From NCBI RefSeq assembly GCF_029227915.1, contig NC_079881.1:7998001-8062000 (forward strand): a DNA stretch of 64,000 bases, given 5' to 3'. This DNA comes from Hydractinia symbiolongicarpus (lineage: Eukaryota > Cnidaria > Hydrozoa > Anthoathecata > Hydractiniidae). Under the pieces are notes generated by a model. The model saw only the letters and a list, made by a program, of their open reading frames with translations. It made no database searches and was not told the DNA's origin. Position 1 is the stretch's first letter; each line of letters begins with the position of its first letter. Below, piece after piece: positions 25,401-36,210 of the stretch. Position numbers and translations under genes: made by a program.

Positions 25401-25832
25401 CTGCAGCGAATTCGCTATTCACAATTCGTTGCGTGGAAATCTGCCTTTAACAAATATACAAATGTTTAATCATACCCTACCTATAATAGCGGAGGCTGTG
25501 ATGAATATCCACCATGTTGGATAAAGATGTGCAGCGGCGTACACTGAGAAACCAAGTGTACTTAACACAATGGAATATTTACATCCCAACTTCTTGATAA
25601 GGATAGGGGGGAGGAATAAGCAAGAAATACAACAGGAAGCATATAAAACTGAGAGTGAGGCTAAACCAATTTTTTCATTTTCGTGTATGCTACTTTGAAG
25701 GTTTTGAAGGGATTTAAAAGAGCCATAAACGCAGAGAATAGTAAAGCCAAGTACTAGAAGATTCTTGTATGTTGATTTAGTCGACATTGTGGTCGTGGTC
25801 TTGCATTCTTGTGAGATAGTTAATTCCTCCAT
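22461..25832 (-). CDS. unc93a: UNC-93-like membrane protein, copy E (5 exons)
   Basis: Exons in gene order: 25832-25481, 24739-24548, 24218-23893, 23091-22824 and 22729-22461, GT-AG, phases 1,1,0,1, 468 aa. The chosen ATG (25832) adds 15 residues (MEELTISQEC...) before a second Met that aligns with the start of C and D. Family signals: LQNLQSSIHENEKIGLASLS, an exon 3 loop YVCGAEHCPG, FKDWRFLFLMP, YTGLESGFVFAEFNK, and the channel-like exon 4 block IGFGVSN type (read here as MIAFGVSNAISSYIVGSI). The C-terminal tail has a run of lysines and ends in a serine-rich stretch. It is convergent with D; their stop codons are about 590 bp apart. No lesion seen. Introns 2 and 3 carry Helitron-like, SINE and minisatellite insertions. 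Confidence 0.87.
23271..23495 (+). mobile_element. tRNA-derived SINE, family 1, in intron 3 of copy E
   Basis: GGGGCGTGGCCTTGTGGTT (A-box region) and CCGTGGTTCGGTCC (B-box region) form a clear tRNA-like head. A body follows containing ATGTTTAGCAAGTGCC and CAACACTAAAGTGGCTATAA. Two other copies occur, at 38200-38402 and, minus strand, at 51415-51590. The head is not a foldable normal tRNA gene, so it is called as a SINE. Confidence 0.6.
23655..23840. repeat. Minisatellite in intron 3 of copy E
   Basis: About nine degenerate units of about 18-19 nt on the model GTCGTATAATGGCGAAA. The same unit, reverse-complemented (ACGACTACATTCGCCATTT), fills the matching intron of copy F. The array therefore predates the E/F split. 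Confidence 0.8.
24303..24500. mobile_element. Decayed Helitron-like remnants in intron 2 of copy E
   Basis: Contains CATGGAAAATCCACGG, a CAAACAGACAGACGG tract, and CGTCCTTTATATATCGCATT followed by TCGTGTGTCGG. All of these are blocks of the short Helitron-like type. The sequence next to exon 3, with AAGCGACAAGC-like blocks, is shared with the region upstream of exon 3 in copy F. Confidence 0.45.
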
Positions 25833-26460
25833 ATCGTAAGATTCTTGAAAATTAGAAAAATAACAAAATTCATATATTGGAATGCAAATTTTGGAATGCT
25901 GAACAAGTAAATATAACGTATTGAGGGTAGAAAAATAAAAATAATGAAAAAAATAATAAATATAATTAGCAAAAAATAAAAACGAATTTACTTACAGAGC
26001 AGAGTCAATTAAAAAAATAAAAAAACATTGACGATTGTCATTTTTGAAAAAAGTAGAGAATTTTTAACAATTTTGTGTGATATTTTAAGTTTGTTCGAAG
26101 ACACCGAAAAGAAAATATCGTAAATAAAGAAAATAAACAAAAACGACAAATAAATAAATAATAGTTTTTAAATTACTTTTATAAAGCTTACACCTAAGCA
26201 GTAAAACAATAACAGGCCTGTATACAAGATGTTGAATATAAAAAAGGTTTGGGTAAAAGTTTACAGAAGATCTTATTGTTAAGGCATGTTTGTATTTATG
26301 CTAAATCATACGTGTATGCTTAATCATACGTGATAACTAATTATCCACAATGATTACAAACAAAACACATTGTATCTACTTTTAGGAATAAAGCACTTAT
26401 TTTATAACATGTCTCGAATATTCTAAATGTCATCAAAACAAATTTGCCGTCATTTTGCAG
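25833..26460. other. Intergenic, right of copy E, no gene found
   Basis: Very A+T-rich spacer upstream of the minus-strand copy E, presumably including its promoter. No element or gene can be supported. Confidence 0.45.
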
Positions 26461-26628
26461 TTTACAAAGATAAATCTAAGTAAGTTGATTGACACTTCGA
26501 ATATAGATGATGTTGAAATGATTTCGTATTTTTCATTTGTCAAAAAGGCAATAACCCGGGACGAGGTTGTACGTGGACTCATTAACAGAGTAGATACTCT
26601 TCCAAATCGAGTTTTAATACAAGATTAA
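26461..26628 (+). other. Possible exon fragment or decayed coding segment
   Basis: After a good acceptor-like TTTTGCAG, 55 codons are open, starting FTKINLSKLIDTSNIDDVEM, containing TRDEVVRGLINRV and ending in TAA. The composition looks protein-like. No family is recognised, and no upstream exon or start can be assigned. It may be a fragment of a mobile-element gene or of an unknown terminal exon. Confidence 0.25.
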
Positions 26629-26634
26629 CACTTT

Positions 26635-26847
26635 TCACCAGATGTTTTGTTCAACGCTGGTAATTCTTAATCTCAGTCCACCGAGTCCTTGCGTTTGAGC
26701 ATAGTTCCTGCGCGCTCTTATTTTACGTTGAACATAGGGCTTCTCTATTATATCCCTACGATGCAGGTATTTACGGGCTTCTTTTTCGATCTGCGCTCTA
26801 TCTTTTGCTTGTCTGAACCTCTGCTCTTGCGTGAATTTCAACGTCAA
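26635..26847 (-). other. Orphan open frame, basic, possibly mobile-element debris
   Basis: 70 codons rich in R, K, E and Q (for example RQAKDRAQIEKEARKY, then RKIRARRNYAQTQ), ending in TGA. The first codon is TTG, so there is no proper start. It converges with the open stretch at 26461-26628. The strong charge pattern suggests old coding sequence. Function unknown. Confidence 0.2.
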
Positions 26848-26953
26848 TCACAGGGCATGTAAAGTTCTATTGATATCAACAAGGAAACGCGTACTTGTTG
26901 TTACTTCTGTCTTTCTTTTTAGATTACTTTCTTTGTACTTGTTTTTGGTGTCC

Positions 26954-27650
26954 CTTACGTGTTTCCACTTCCTCATGGGCCCCTGGGACAAAGTTGCGTG
27001 AATCTAGGTGCTAGGTCGAAAATCTGGCCCAATCTATAACTTTGACTAGTTAGCGGGCTTAGCGGGGAATCAGCATGATATAATTTTTACTTTCTGTTCA
27101 TATAGCATGGGCGAGAAAACTTTTCCTCGGGTGAGGAAGTACCATGTGATAAGTTTCTATTGTTTATTGTGATAAGAATCTATTGTTTATTTTTAAAAAT
27201 TACGCCAAATCGACATAAATTTATTTCGCCTACAGAGGAAACTTCTGTTCATATGGGTAAATGCATTACCCGTCTTCCGAGATCTCGTTCATGCGCACCC
27301 AAGACCTACAATCCAGGCCTAAATGAAATGGAACTATCAGGTTTTTCTATGAAAAATACTTTGATTTGTGCCCCCTTGCCCCCGGAACAATGTTGAATAT
27401 GTGCTAAGGTTTTGAGACTTCAACTTTGCTCTAGGAGGAGGGAGGAAAGGGGAAATTAGATAAAATTCCATTCAATTTGACCCGGATTGTAGGTAGGCGG
27501 GTTAATGTTTTTTTCTCATATGAACGCAACTAAATGTTGTTAAGAGTTTGTTAACAAGCCTAGATTTCGACTTGATATCATGCTAAAACATTTACCCGGT
27601 TTCCGAGGAAATTTTTCCCATATGAACAGTCCCTAAGAACTGTTAAGAAT
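26954..27650. repeat. Degenerate repeats of a GTTCATATGGG motif
   Basis: Blocks CTGTTCATATAGCATGGGCG, CTGTTCATATGGGTAAATGC and, inverted, CCCATATGAACAG and CTCATATGAACG recur within 700 nt with nearby TTTCCGAGG or TTCCTCGG. This looks like an inverted-repeat element that has decayed. No coding content was found. Confidence 0.35.
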
Positions 27651-28256
27651 TGTCTTGCAGCAAAACTGCATTTGGCTACTTTCACTCTTTAGCCAAAGGT
27701 AGCTAAGGAGCTAGCTAGATAGACACAACTTAAACATAAATATAATTAATATTGAGTAGGACAAAAAGCTGTTATACCAAATTGAATAGTAATAACTAAG
27801 GCTAGCTAGCTAGGTGGCTGTAGAATGCTCCTTAAAAATCTTCGTTCCTGGCCAAAATATACCTAAAATTGGTGCGCTTAAGATTTGTACATGGCTAAAA
27901 AACGTGACATATTATATTAATATTAGCATGTAAAAACATGTAAAAAACAAAAAAAAAAGCTTTTAAAAGACAAAAACAGACCAACCAACGTCAGCTTTCA
28001 AAATGGCGGTAGCTCAGATTGCTTTGTATTCCTTCGTCCGTAAATATCAGATTCTGCGGAATTTTGCCGGAATTTTCTGAAAAAGCTGCACGCAACCATA
28101 TTGAACATACAAAATATGGCTATTATTAAAGAGACAAGCCGTATCCCCGTGGAAGAATCCACTGAATGTCTCATTTAATTCGTGTATGGGATGCCAAAAA
28201 AAACATACAACACGGTAATTTGAATTTTTCAAACTCAGTATCTGCATTATTCTATA
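27651..28256. other. Intergenic, no gene found
   Basis: A+T-rich spacer. A scrap near 28118-28170 (GGCTATTATTAAAGAGACAAG, then CCCCGTGG and AATCCACTGAATG) resembles the junction between two Helitron-like copies. Nothing else supported. Confidence 0.4.
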
Positions 28257-29106
28257 CTTTAGGGACATTAACTTTCGCGTGTCAAAAAAAAACGCGAAAT
28301 ATTTGATAAAAACTTTTTTCCCGGAAAAACTTTCGCGAATTTAAAATAAGGTTCATATTCGCGTGAAAAAACTTTCGCAAATGGATAAAATGCAAGAAAA
28401 AAATTTATTCGTTAAATCACATCTCGGGTATTTACCGTAATCAAAAATGTATAAAATATACAAGATTAGGCTAAGTAAATTTAATTATCTCCCTCTTCCT
28501 ATTCTGAGTCAGTATCGTCGTCACTTTCTTGTATCTTGCTTCCACATAACACTTCAAATTTCTCAACTGTGACATCACAAATTGCTAAGAGATGGCTATC
28601 ATCAGATTGCTCAACATCATTACCCAGCATCGGATCTATATCTTGGAAAGGATCAATCGATGGCGTTTTGCCTGAACCGAACAAAACCAACAGAAGACAT
28701 AGCGGTTGGAAATCTGTTCAGTTTCGTCATGACGTTGCAGCCTACAGTCGTTACACCGCAAGCCCCCGGCAAAAGAAAGAAAAAGACTGCATCCACAAGC
28801 ACTACTGTTTCAAAGAATTGGAACAAACGAGATATGCTCGCAGCTCCAAGCTCCAAAGAAGAAAAAAACACCAAGTGTTATTGTAGTTGACGACGATTAA
28901 AGTAGAAATAAATCATTACTTTTGACAATTCCCGTTTTTATGATTTTTTTATGGTGAAAAAACTTTCGCGTTCTGAAAAATATCCATGATTTTGCGTGAA
29001 AAAACTTTCACGTTTTGATGATTTAGAATTTCCAAAGTCATAAACTTTCGCGAAAATGACCAAAAAACGCGAAGGTTAATGCCCGCGAAAGTTTCTGCCC
29101 CTAAAG
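28257..29106. mobile_element. Non-autonomous DNA transposon with 23-bp inverted ends
   Basis: The left end CTTTAGGGACATTAACTTTC plus GCG matches the inverted right end CTTTAGGGGCAGAAACTTTC plus GCG at 20 of 23 positions, and a TA dinucleotide flanks both sides. ACTTTCGCG motifs repeat inside each end. The core keeps two coding tails pointing outward. On the minus strand it ends SKIQESDDDTDSE at 28499. On the plus strand it ends TPSVIVVDDD at 28900, with a 1-nt frameshift near 28850. The superfamily is not certain; the TA target would fit Tc1/mariner/pogo relatives. Confidence 0.7.
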
Positions 29107-29107
29107 T

Positions 29108-31499
29108 ATTTATACCCGCTAAAACAAAGCGTCTAAGAATATAGCCAGGTGCAAGAAATGACAAAGAAACAAGTAAAAAGTAAAATTGCAAAATGTCACA
29201 CAAAATTAAAGTCGTTACGTAAAAACGCGAAAACTGCTAAAACTATATACTTGCGTTGGCATGTCAGAAGTATTTACACCAGGGAAAAAAAGTATATCAG
29301 ACATTAAAAAAAATCCAAAATATTTCGCTAAGTCATACAAAAAAGGTTATTGCAAAATTTTCACACTGTACAGTTTGTAACACGTCATACAGAAATCCAC
29401 TATTTAGTCTATTGCATAAAGCAACCCTTCTATTCCGAAGTTTACACAAAATATAAGAAATTAACAGCTATCAACTCATAAAATAGAAATATATAAACTT
29501 GAATCATTTTTGTGTTTGTATGTCTACCGCAAAATTTTAATTCAAAATAATAAAGGAACAGTTTGCCTAACAGACCCAAACTCGTAATAGTCAATTATTT
29601 TAGTTTTATATATCAAGAAAACGTGCCATGCATGATAACAATGCAGCGTTTTCGAATTTAAAAATCGAAAATAATTCAAAAGATTGCAGCGTAACAGATG
29701 TAAACATTGATTTAAGTTTTCTTACATTTCTTTATGTTTAGAATAACGACAACAACACTGAATCACCCACACTCTGTAAGTGTGGAAAACGGTAAGAACG
29801 AAAAAATGACTTTCTATAGTGAATATAAATTCTTCTTTAGTATAATACATGCTTTAAGATATAAGAACATTGTGTTTTGCTTTCAGCCTCAATGTTCTTA
29901 ACTTTTTTAACAAATACTATCCTCATTATTACAAGCTCGTGAGCTTGTATTAAAACGCAAATGTGTCCTACAAGAATGGAAATTTTTGCCTCTCCGAGCA
30001 CCGACACGGGAGTCGTCGTGTGTTCGAATCTCATCTTGGTAACTATTTTTACTTTTTTTTATTTTTTCTTTTTTATTTTTTAAAAAGATATGACAAGTGT
30101 TCAAAACACTTGTTTAACTAACTAGTAAATAAAGGTGTTTCCACCAAACTTTTTAAAAGTGAATGTAGGCAGAATTAACTGAATTAATGAATTTCGCAAA
30201 TTTTGTAGGTTTGTGGGTTTGTGGTCTTTCTTCTTCCTGTCAGTCGGTTCACCCAAGACGGACCCATCGAAAATTAAAAGTTCGAGGAATTTTCCGTTCA
30301 GGAAGGTCTCACAAATCAATTTTGAAAAATAAGTGTGTAACAAATATTATTGCGTATCTGAATAGTAAAATATGTCGTGTCTAACTTCGTAACAAAAATC
30401 CCAATTTGATAGACTTTTGTGAACTTTATTCGCGAGGTTGTTTGCGTATATCATACGTCTTGTTCCTAATATTTTCTTAGCATGACTATGGTCTGAAAAT
30501 ATATAATGCCTTGACAAAATAAAGCCTGCTATAAGTTACTATAACAAAGGGCAATTCTCTATTACATACGGCCCATTGCTTGGACAGAAAAATGTTTCTT
30601 CGATATACAATAAAAAAGTAAACTTCTAATCAATTTGTGCGTCATACAAATGTTTATATTTGGAATAAACTCGGAAATAAAATCGGAATCGGAACGAACG
30701 TAATCGTAACCGGCTTATATATGATATTTTTATATTATTTAATCGGGGAAGGCCGGCTTAAATATAAAAGTCAAATATTATTCGAGACTTATAGAACAAA
30801 TATAATCGGGACCGACCGGCTTTTATATCATTTGTTATCGCTTCTGACAAGCGAATAGCACTGGTGGCAGAGTTGTTGTTGTTCTCAAATGAAACGAAAT
30901 TTCGTAGCAAATAATAAATTTTGGAATTCGCAAGTTTAATAACTTTTCACAAAACTTAATTCCCGCAAAAAGAATAATTTAGGTTACGTGAAATTTAGCT
31001 ACTTCAAAGTATATTATGTTGAAATGTATTTACTACAAGAGTAGTTTATACTAAGAATTACGTCGAGACTTTTTTCTTTCGCCATGTCTAGTTTTTAGGG
31101 GTGTTCTATCTTCCAGAGAATGTTTTATTCACAGAAGTTTGAAGAAAATGCCAATCACAGCCTGCCTGGCCAGCCATTTGTATCAGCGTTCATAATCCGG
31201 TCACCACGACATAACCAGTGCAAAAAAAACATAATCGGACCATGCATACATAATCCGGCTGTCCCGGTTGTAAACAGGCCGTTTTCGCAATCTGGGCAAA
31301 TCAGTCCCAGAACACAAAAATGGAAAATATAGAAGAACAAATAAGCTTATCTCATGAGTAAACATTGGAATAACTTTTTTCAGGATTAATTTGGAAAGGA
31401 GACAACCTTCTTCGCTTTGGTTTCCTTTTTAAGTTGATAAACAACTTTTTTCGTGAGCGCAGATGGTAAACCGGGGCTAAAATTAAATTATTCTATCTA
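29108..31499. other. Intergenic, no gene found
   Basis: Low-complexity A+T-rich sequence between the DNA transposon and the Helitron-like array. It includes a possible tRNA-like SINE head near 29965-30040, a palindrome ACAAGCTCGTGAGCTTGT at 29931-29948, and a stretch with repeated AATCGG and CCGGCTT motifs at 30680-30830. No coding gene supported. Confidence 0.4.
29965..30090 (+). mobile_element. Possible tRNA-derived SINE
   Basis: GTGTGTTCGAATCTCATC has the B-box/T-loop pattern (GTTCGAATC) with a mostly paired T stem, and a long T-rich tract follows it. The upstream half does not give a complete tRNA fold. Low confidence. Confidence 0.3.
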
Positions 31500-34342
31500 C
31501 TAGTCGATAAGGCCCGTGAAAAAATTCACTTAGGCAAGACAACAGAGAAAAACAACCGTCATTTAAATTTTGATGACGTCAGCAAAGACATGTCAGAACA
31601 CAAATTTGTATACCTGTTGCATTCATCGCATGGATCTTGAAATGCTGATCAATAAAATGTATAGGAACATGAACTTTTGACAAACGGTTGCAGAGATATT
31701 GTGATTTGAAGGTTTTTTGATGACGTCATCAACCCGTTCATTCCGAACCGGATTTGGAGACCCAGGTTTGGGAAAATTACCCAAATTGGTCCTAGGTGGT
31801 CCCTAGTTACCAACGCGTTGTAAAAACATTGACGTCACCACCTCGTTTCCAAGTTATTTGCCCTCAAAGTTTTAGGTGCACTGTAATGCCTTCATTAATT
31901 TAATATAGGATATTGACGTTAAAATAGTGTTATTGACGTTGCGCCGTAACGACAGAATATTTACCATATTAGACATGCATTTTTCGGCAACATCACAGGA
32001 AAATGAAAACATCCATTTTGCCTGTCACAGAGACACGGAACTGGCGTATTATTATAGAGACTAGTCGATAAGGCCCGTGGAAAAATCCACTTAGGCAGGA
32101 TAACAGAGAAAAATAAGCGTCATTCAAATTTTGATGACGTCAGCAGAGACATGTCAGAACACAAAACTTTTTTTTCAGAAATGTGTATGCCTGTTGCCTT
32201 CATCGTATAGATCTTGAAACGCTGATCAAGAAAATGTATAGGATCGTGTATTTTTAACAAACGGTTGGAGAGATATTAGGGTTTGAAGGTTTTTTGATGA
32301 CGTCATCAGCCCGTCCATTCCCGAAACGGATTCAGGGACCCAGGTTTGGGAAACTTACCCAAATTGGTCAAAGGTGGTCCCTAGTTACCCACGCGGTGAA
32401 AAATCATTGACGTCACCACCTTGTTTCCAAGTTATTTGGCCTCAAAGTTTTATGTGCACTGTAATGGCTTCATTAATTTAATATAGGATATTGACGTTAA
32501 AGTAGTGTTATTGGTGTCGCGCCGTAACGTCAGAAAATTTAACATATTAGACATGCATTTTTAGGTTACTTCAAAGAAAATTTCGGTAAGATCAAAGAAA
32601 AATGGCGATATCAACTTTGCCTGTCACAGAGACACGGAACTGGCGTATTATTATATAGACTAGTCGATAAAGACCCGTGGAGAAATCCACTTAGGCAATA
32701 GGACATTGAAAATGTTGGTTTGCTGTCGTCAGCATTGCAAATCCAAAAAAAAAAAAAAATTGCGAAATTTAGTTTATTCGTTGCCTGTAATGTGTAGAGG
32801 TTGAAACGCTGATCAAAATAATATAGGATCATAACTTTTCTACGAACAACAAAAGACATAAAAGGGTTTTAAAATTTTGCTGACGTCAGCAATGGCCCGT
32901 TAAAACGCAAAAAAAATTTTTCAGAAATTTATATCCCTGTTACCTTCATCGTATAGACCTTGAAACGATGATCAAGAAAATGTATAGGATCATATATCTT
33001 TGATAAACGGTTGTAGAGATATTAGGGTTTAAAGATTTTTTGATGACGTCATCAACCCGTCCATTCCAAAACGGATTCGGGGACCCAGGTTTGGGAAACT
33101 TACCCAAATTGGTCCAAGGTGGTCCCTAGTTACCCACGCGGTGAAAAATCATTGACGTCACCAACTCGCTTCCAAGTTATTTAGCCTCAAAGTTTTAGGT
33201 GCACTGTAATGGCTTCATTAATTTAATATAGGATATTGACGTTAAAGTGGTGTTATTGACGTCGCGCCGTAATGTCTGAATATTTACCATATTGTGGCGT
33301 ATTATTATATAGACTAGTACTATTTTTGGCGCATGCGCACACTTTATTTCCTTAAAATCGCGGTTTTGAACGACCGTGTAGTCGATAAGTCCCGTGGAAA
33401 AATCTACTGAGGCAGTATAATAATGAAAAAGAATCCTTATTTGAATTTTGATGACGTCAGCAACCCATCCACAAAAAAATAATTCAGAAGCTTGTTTTCA
33501 CGTTGCCTCTATTGTGTAGAGCTTAAAGCGATGATCAAGAAAATGTATAGGATCATGTGCTTTTGATGAGCTGTTAATGAGATATAAGGGTTAAAAATTT
33601 TGCTGACGTCAGCAATGGCCTGTCAAAACCAAAAAAATTTTTTGGGAAATTTCTATACCTGTTGCCTTCATCGCATAGATCTTGAAACTCTGATCAGGAA
33701 AATGTATAGGATCATGTACTTCTTTTTTTCAGAAAATTTAACACATTAGACATGCATTTTTCGGTTACTTCAAAAAAATTTTCGGTAAGATCAAAGGAAA
33801 ATGAACATATCCACTTTGCCTGTTACAGAGACACAGAACTGGTGTATTATTATATAGAATAGTCGATAAAGACCCGTGGAAAAATCCACTTAGGCAATAG
33901 GACATTGAAAAAGTTGGTTTGCTGACGTCAGCATTGCAAATCAAAAAAAAATTGGCGAAATTTAGTTTATTCGTTGCCTGTAATGTGTAGAGGTTGAAAC
34001 GCTGATCAAAATAATGTATATAAACATATGTTTCGACGAACGCTTAGGGAGACCTTGTTTACACGCTGCCTTTATTATGTAGAGCTTAAGGCGCTGATCA
34101 AGAGAATGCATAGGATCATGTACTTTTAATTTATTAATTACATATAATTATATATAAAATATAATAATTTATTCATTAATTTATTATAAGATATTGACGT
34201 TGAAGTAGTAGTATTGACGTCGCGCCGTTACGTCAGAATATTTAGCATATTAGACATGTGTTTTTTGGAAACATCAAAGGAAAATGAAGACATCCAACTT
34301 GCCTGTCACAGAGAAACGACACTGGCGTATTATTATATAGAT
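31500..34342 (-). mobile_element. Head-to-tail array of about five Helitron-like elements
   Basis: Units 31500-32060, 32061-32659, 32660-33313, 33379-33858 and 33859-34342, all minus oriented. On the + strand each begins (C)TAGTCGATAA followed by the hairpin arms CCCGTGG and TCCAC, and each ends TGGCGTATTATTATAGA or similar (TGGTGTATTATTATATAGA in the fourth unit). Recurrent blocks are GATGACGTCATCAACCCGTC, AACTTACCCAAATTGG, GGTGGTCCCTAGTTACC, ATTGACGTCACC, GGCTTCATTAATTTAATATA and TTGCCTGTCACAGAGACACGG. Unit lengths are about 480-650 bp. No unit has a helicase or replication frame, so they would depend on a partner. Family assignment rests on the hairpin plus CTAG end and is inference. Confidence 0.7.
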
Positions 34343-34399
34343 TCTTAAAATTTGTGATTATTTTATTCATTATTATCTTTTGTATTAATACCCACCTTT

Positions 34400-34491
34400 T
34401 CGCGATTTTATAACCGTGCTACGGACACAAGCAGCACGATATATAACGGACGGAGAACATCTGGACTTATTTGCAGGCTACCGACTAGTCA
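34400..34491 (+). mobile_element. Decayed short Helitron-like end before copy F
   Basis: ACGGACACAAGCAGCACGATATA, then GGACGGAGAAC, then GGCTACCGACTAG. This resembles the 3' half of the plus-oriented copy at 4393-4518, with a lost hairpin. Confidence 0.35.
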
Positions 34492-34649
34492 ATGTTATAA
34501 TGCTTGTTATCTGTGTGTTTGTTGAGGCTGTGAGCCAAAGATGGTAACAGCTAAAAGCGACAAGCGAAATCTAGTAGATTTTCTGTGGGTGAATTTCCGT
34601 TTATTATTTCTAAGCTTTTTATGCACAAGAATTAAACGTTCCTTTTTCG

Positions 34650-36184
34650 GTTCAATTAATTTCACAAATCAAAGTTATGTATATGGTGCAGAACATTGCC
34701 CAGGTCTACCCATTGTTTCATCCAATCAGAAAACAGAACACTCTACAGTTGTTATGCTTACCATTACCTATTTGGTCCTTGGTGGAGTGGCAACAATGTC
34801 TTCATTACTGTTCTTGGGAAATATAAAAATGGCAGGAAAGAATGCAGAAAGAAGTTTTAAAGAAATAATTATTAAAACATTTCAAAGCTTCAAGGACTGG
34901 AGGTTTCTGTTTTTAACGCCTTTCGTAGCTTACACAGGACTACAGAGTGGCTTTGTCTATGCTGAATTCACCAGGGTATCTCTTTAAGAAAGCGTATATT
35001 TAGAAAATAAAATGGTGTGCCTGGATAATTCTGACTAAACTGGTCACTATAGCACTATATTTTCTATACGACTGCCTTTGCATTTTTACGACTACATTCG
35101 CCATTTTTACGACATCTTTTTCCAATGTACGACGGTATTTCTCATCAACGACTACATTCGCCATTTACGACTACATTTGACATTATACAACTACATTCGC
35201 CATTTACGACTACATTAACCACTATGCAACCACATTTACCATTACACAAGTAAGTAATGCCTATAAGTGGGTTACTTTAAAAAAAATCTATGAAAGTGCA
35301 GATAGATGTACAAGTACTTACTTACGCTAGAAGCCTAAGTGTTTAGTCAATTTTAAGACAGAAATAGTGCATAATCATTAACCCAAGAAATGTTATAATG
35401 TTAAAATATTGCGGTCAAAGGTACGTGAACTTGACTGTTAGCACTCGTATCTTACTAAAAAAATATTATGGGTATATAAGGCCAGCATGTATTTTGTAGT
35501 TACTGTGGTATTTTTGAACGGAAAAATCGATTTACATTGCAGGCTTATGTGACATGTGCGATTGGCATTCAAAAAGTTAGATTTATCATGGTTGCATTTG
35601 GTGTTGGTAACTCGATATCATCATACATTGTTGGTTCTATTACAAAATGGTTGTGCCAACCTGTAGTAATTACGTGTGGAATGGTGTTCAATATAGGACT
35701 GGTTATATGGTATCATATTTGTGAACCACTGTCGTCTCCACTATTCGTCTTCTTTGTAACTGCAGCCGCGCGGGGTATTAGTGACTCTGTATGGCAGATA
35801 GAGTTAACAGGTAACATTTTTAAATTTAGCGTTTTTAATCCAAAACAGGTGACTAGATACTTTAACAAAAAATAATCAATGATAAGTTAAAGTTTTCCTT
35901 TACGTTTTCTTTTTGCAGCATATTTTGGCTGGCTGTTTCATTCCGACAAGGAGATCTTATTTTCTCTGCAGAAGCTGGTTCAATCACTTTGTTTTATGGT
36001 TGGATTTGCGTATGGTGATTATTTATGTGTTTCCAACAAACTTTACATTCAAGTTTGTCTCCTTATTATTAGTGTAATTCTATATGGTGCGGTGGCATAT
36101 AATTACAGAAAGAAGAAAAAGAATTCCTTTACTACAAACGTTTCAGCAAGTGAATATTCTCATGTACATAGCGATTCTAGTTGA
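34650..36184 (+). pseudogene. UNC-93-like copy F, 5'-truncated (exons 3-5 only)
   Basis: Matches exons 3 (34650-34975, 326 nt as in copy E), 4 (35543-35810) and 5 (35919-36184, with stop) of the family. It is closest to copy E, sharing loop and tail sequence. Exons 1 and 2 are absent; the Helitron-like array lies in their place. The acceptor expected before exon 3 is CG at 34648-34649, where E has AG. One loop cysteine is Tyr (YVYGAEHCPG). Exons 4 and 5 keep normal sites and open frames. AATAAA lies at 36205. An ATG at 34541 is in frame with exon 3, so a 322-residue shortened product is formally possible. The simplest reading is a truncated pseudogene. Confidence 0.75.
35065..35250. repeat. 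Minisatellite in intron 3 of copy F
   Basis: Degenerate units of about 18-19 nt on the model ACGACTACATTCGCCATTT. These are the reverse complement of the units in intron 3 of copy E and lie at the same place in the gene. Confidence 0.8.
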
Positions 36185-36210
36185 TTTAACAAATGTTTGT
36201 ATTCAATAAA

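Noticed and set aside
32611-32859. Open frames inside the Helitron-like array
   Set aside because: They lie across element junctions, are not conserved between units and end in repeat sequence.
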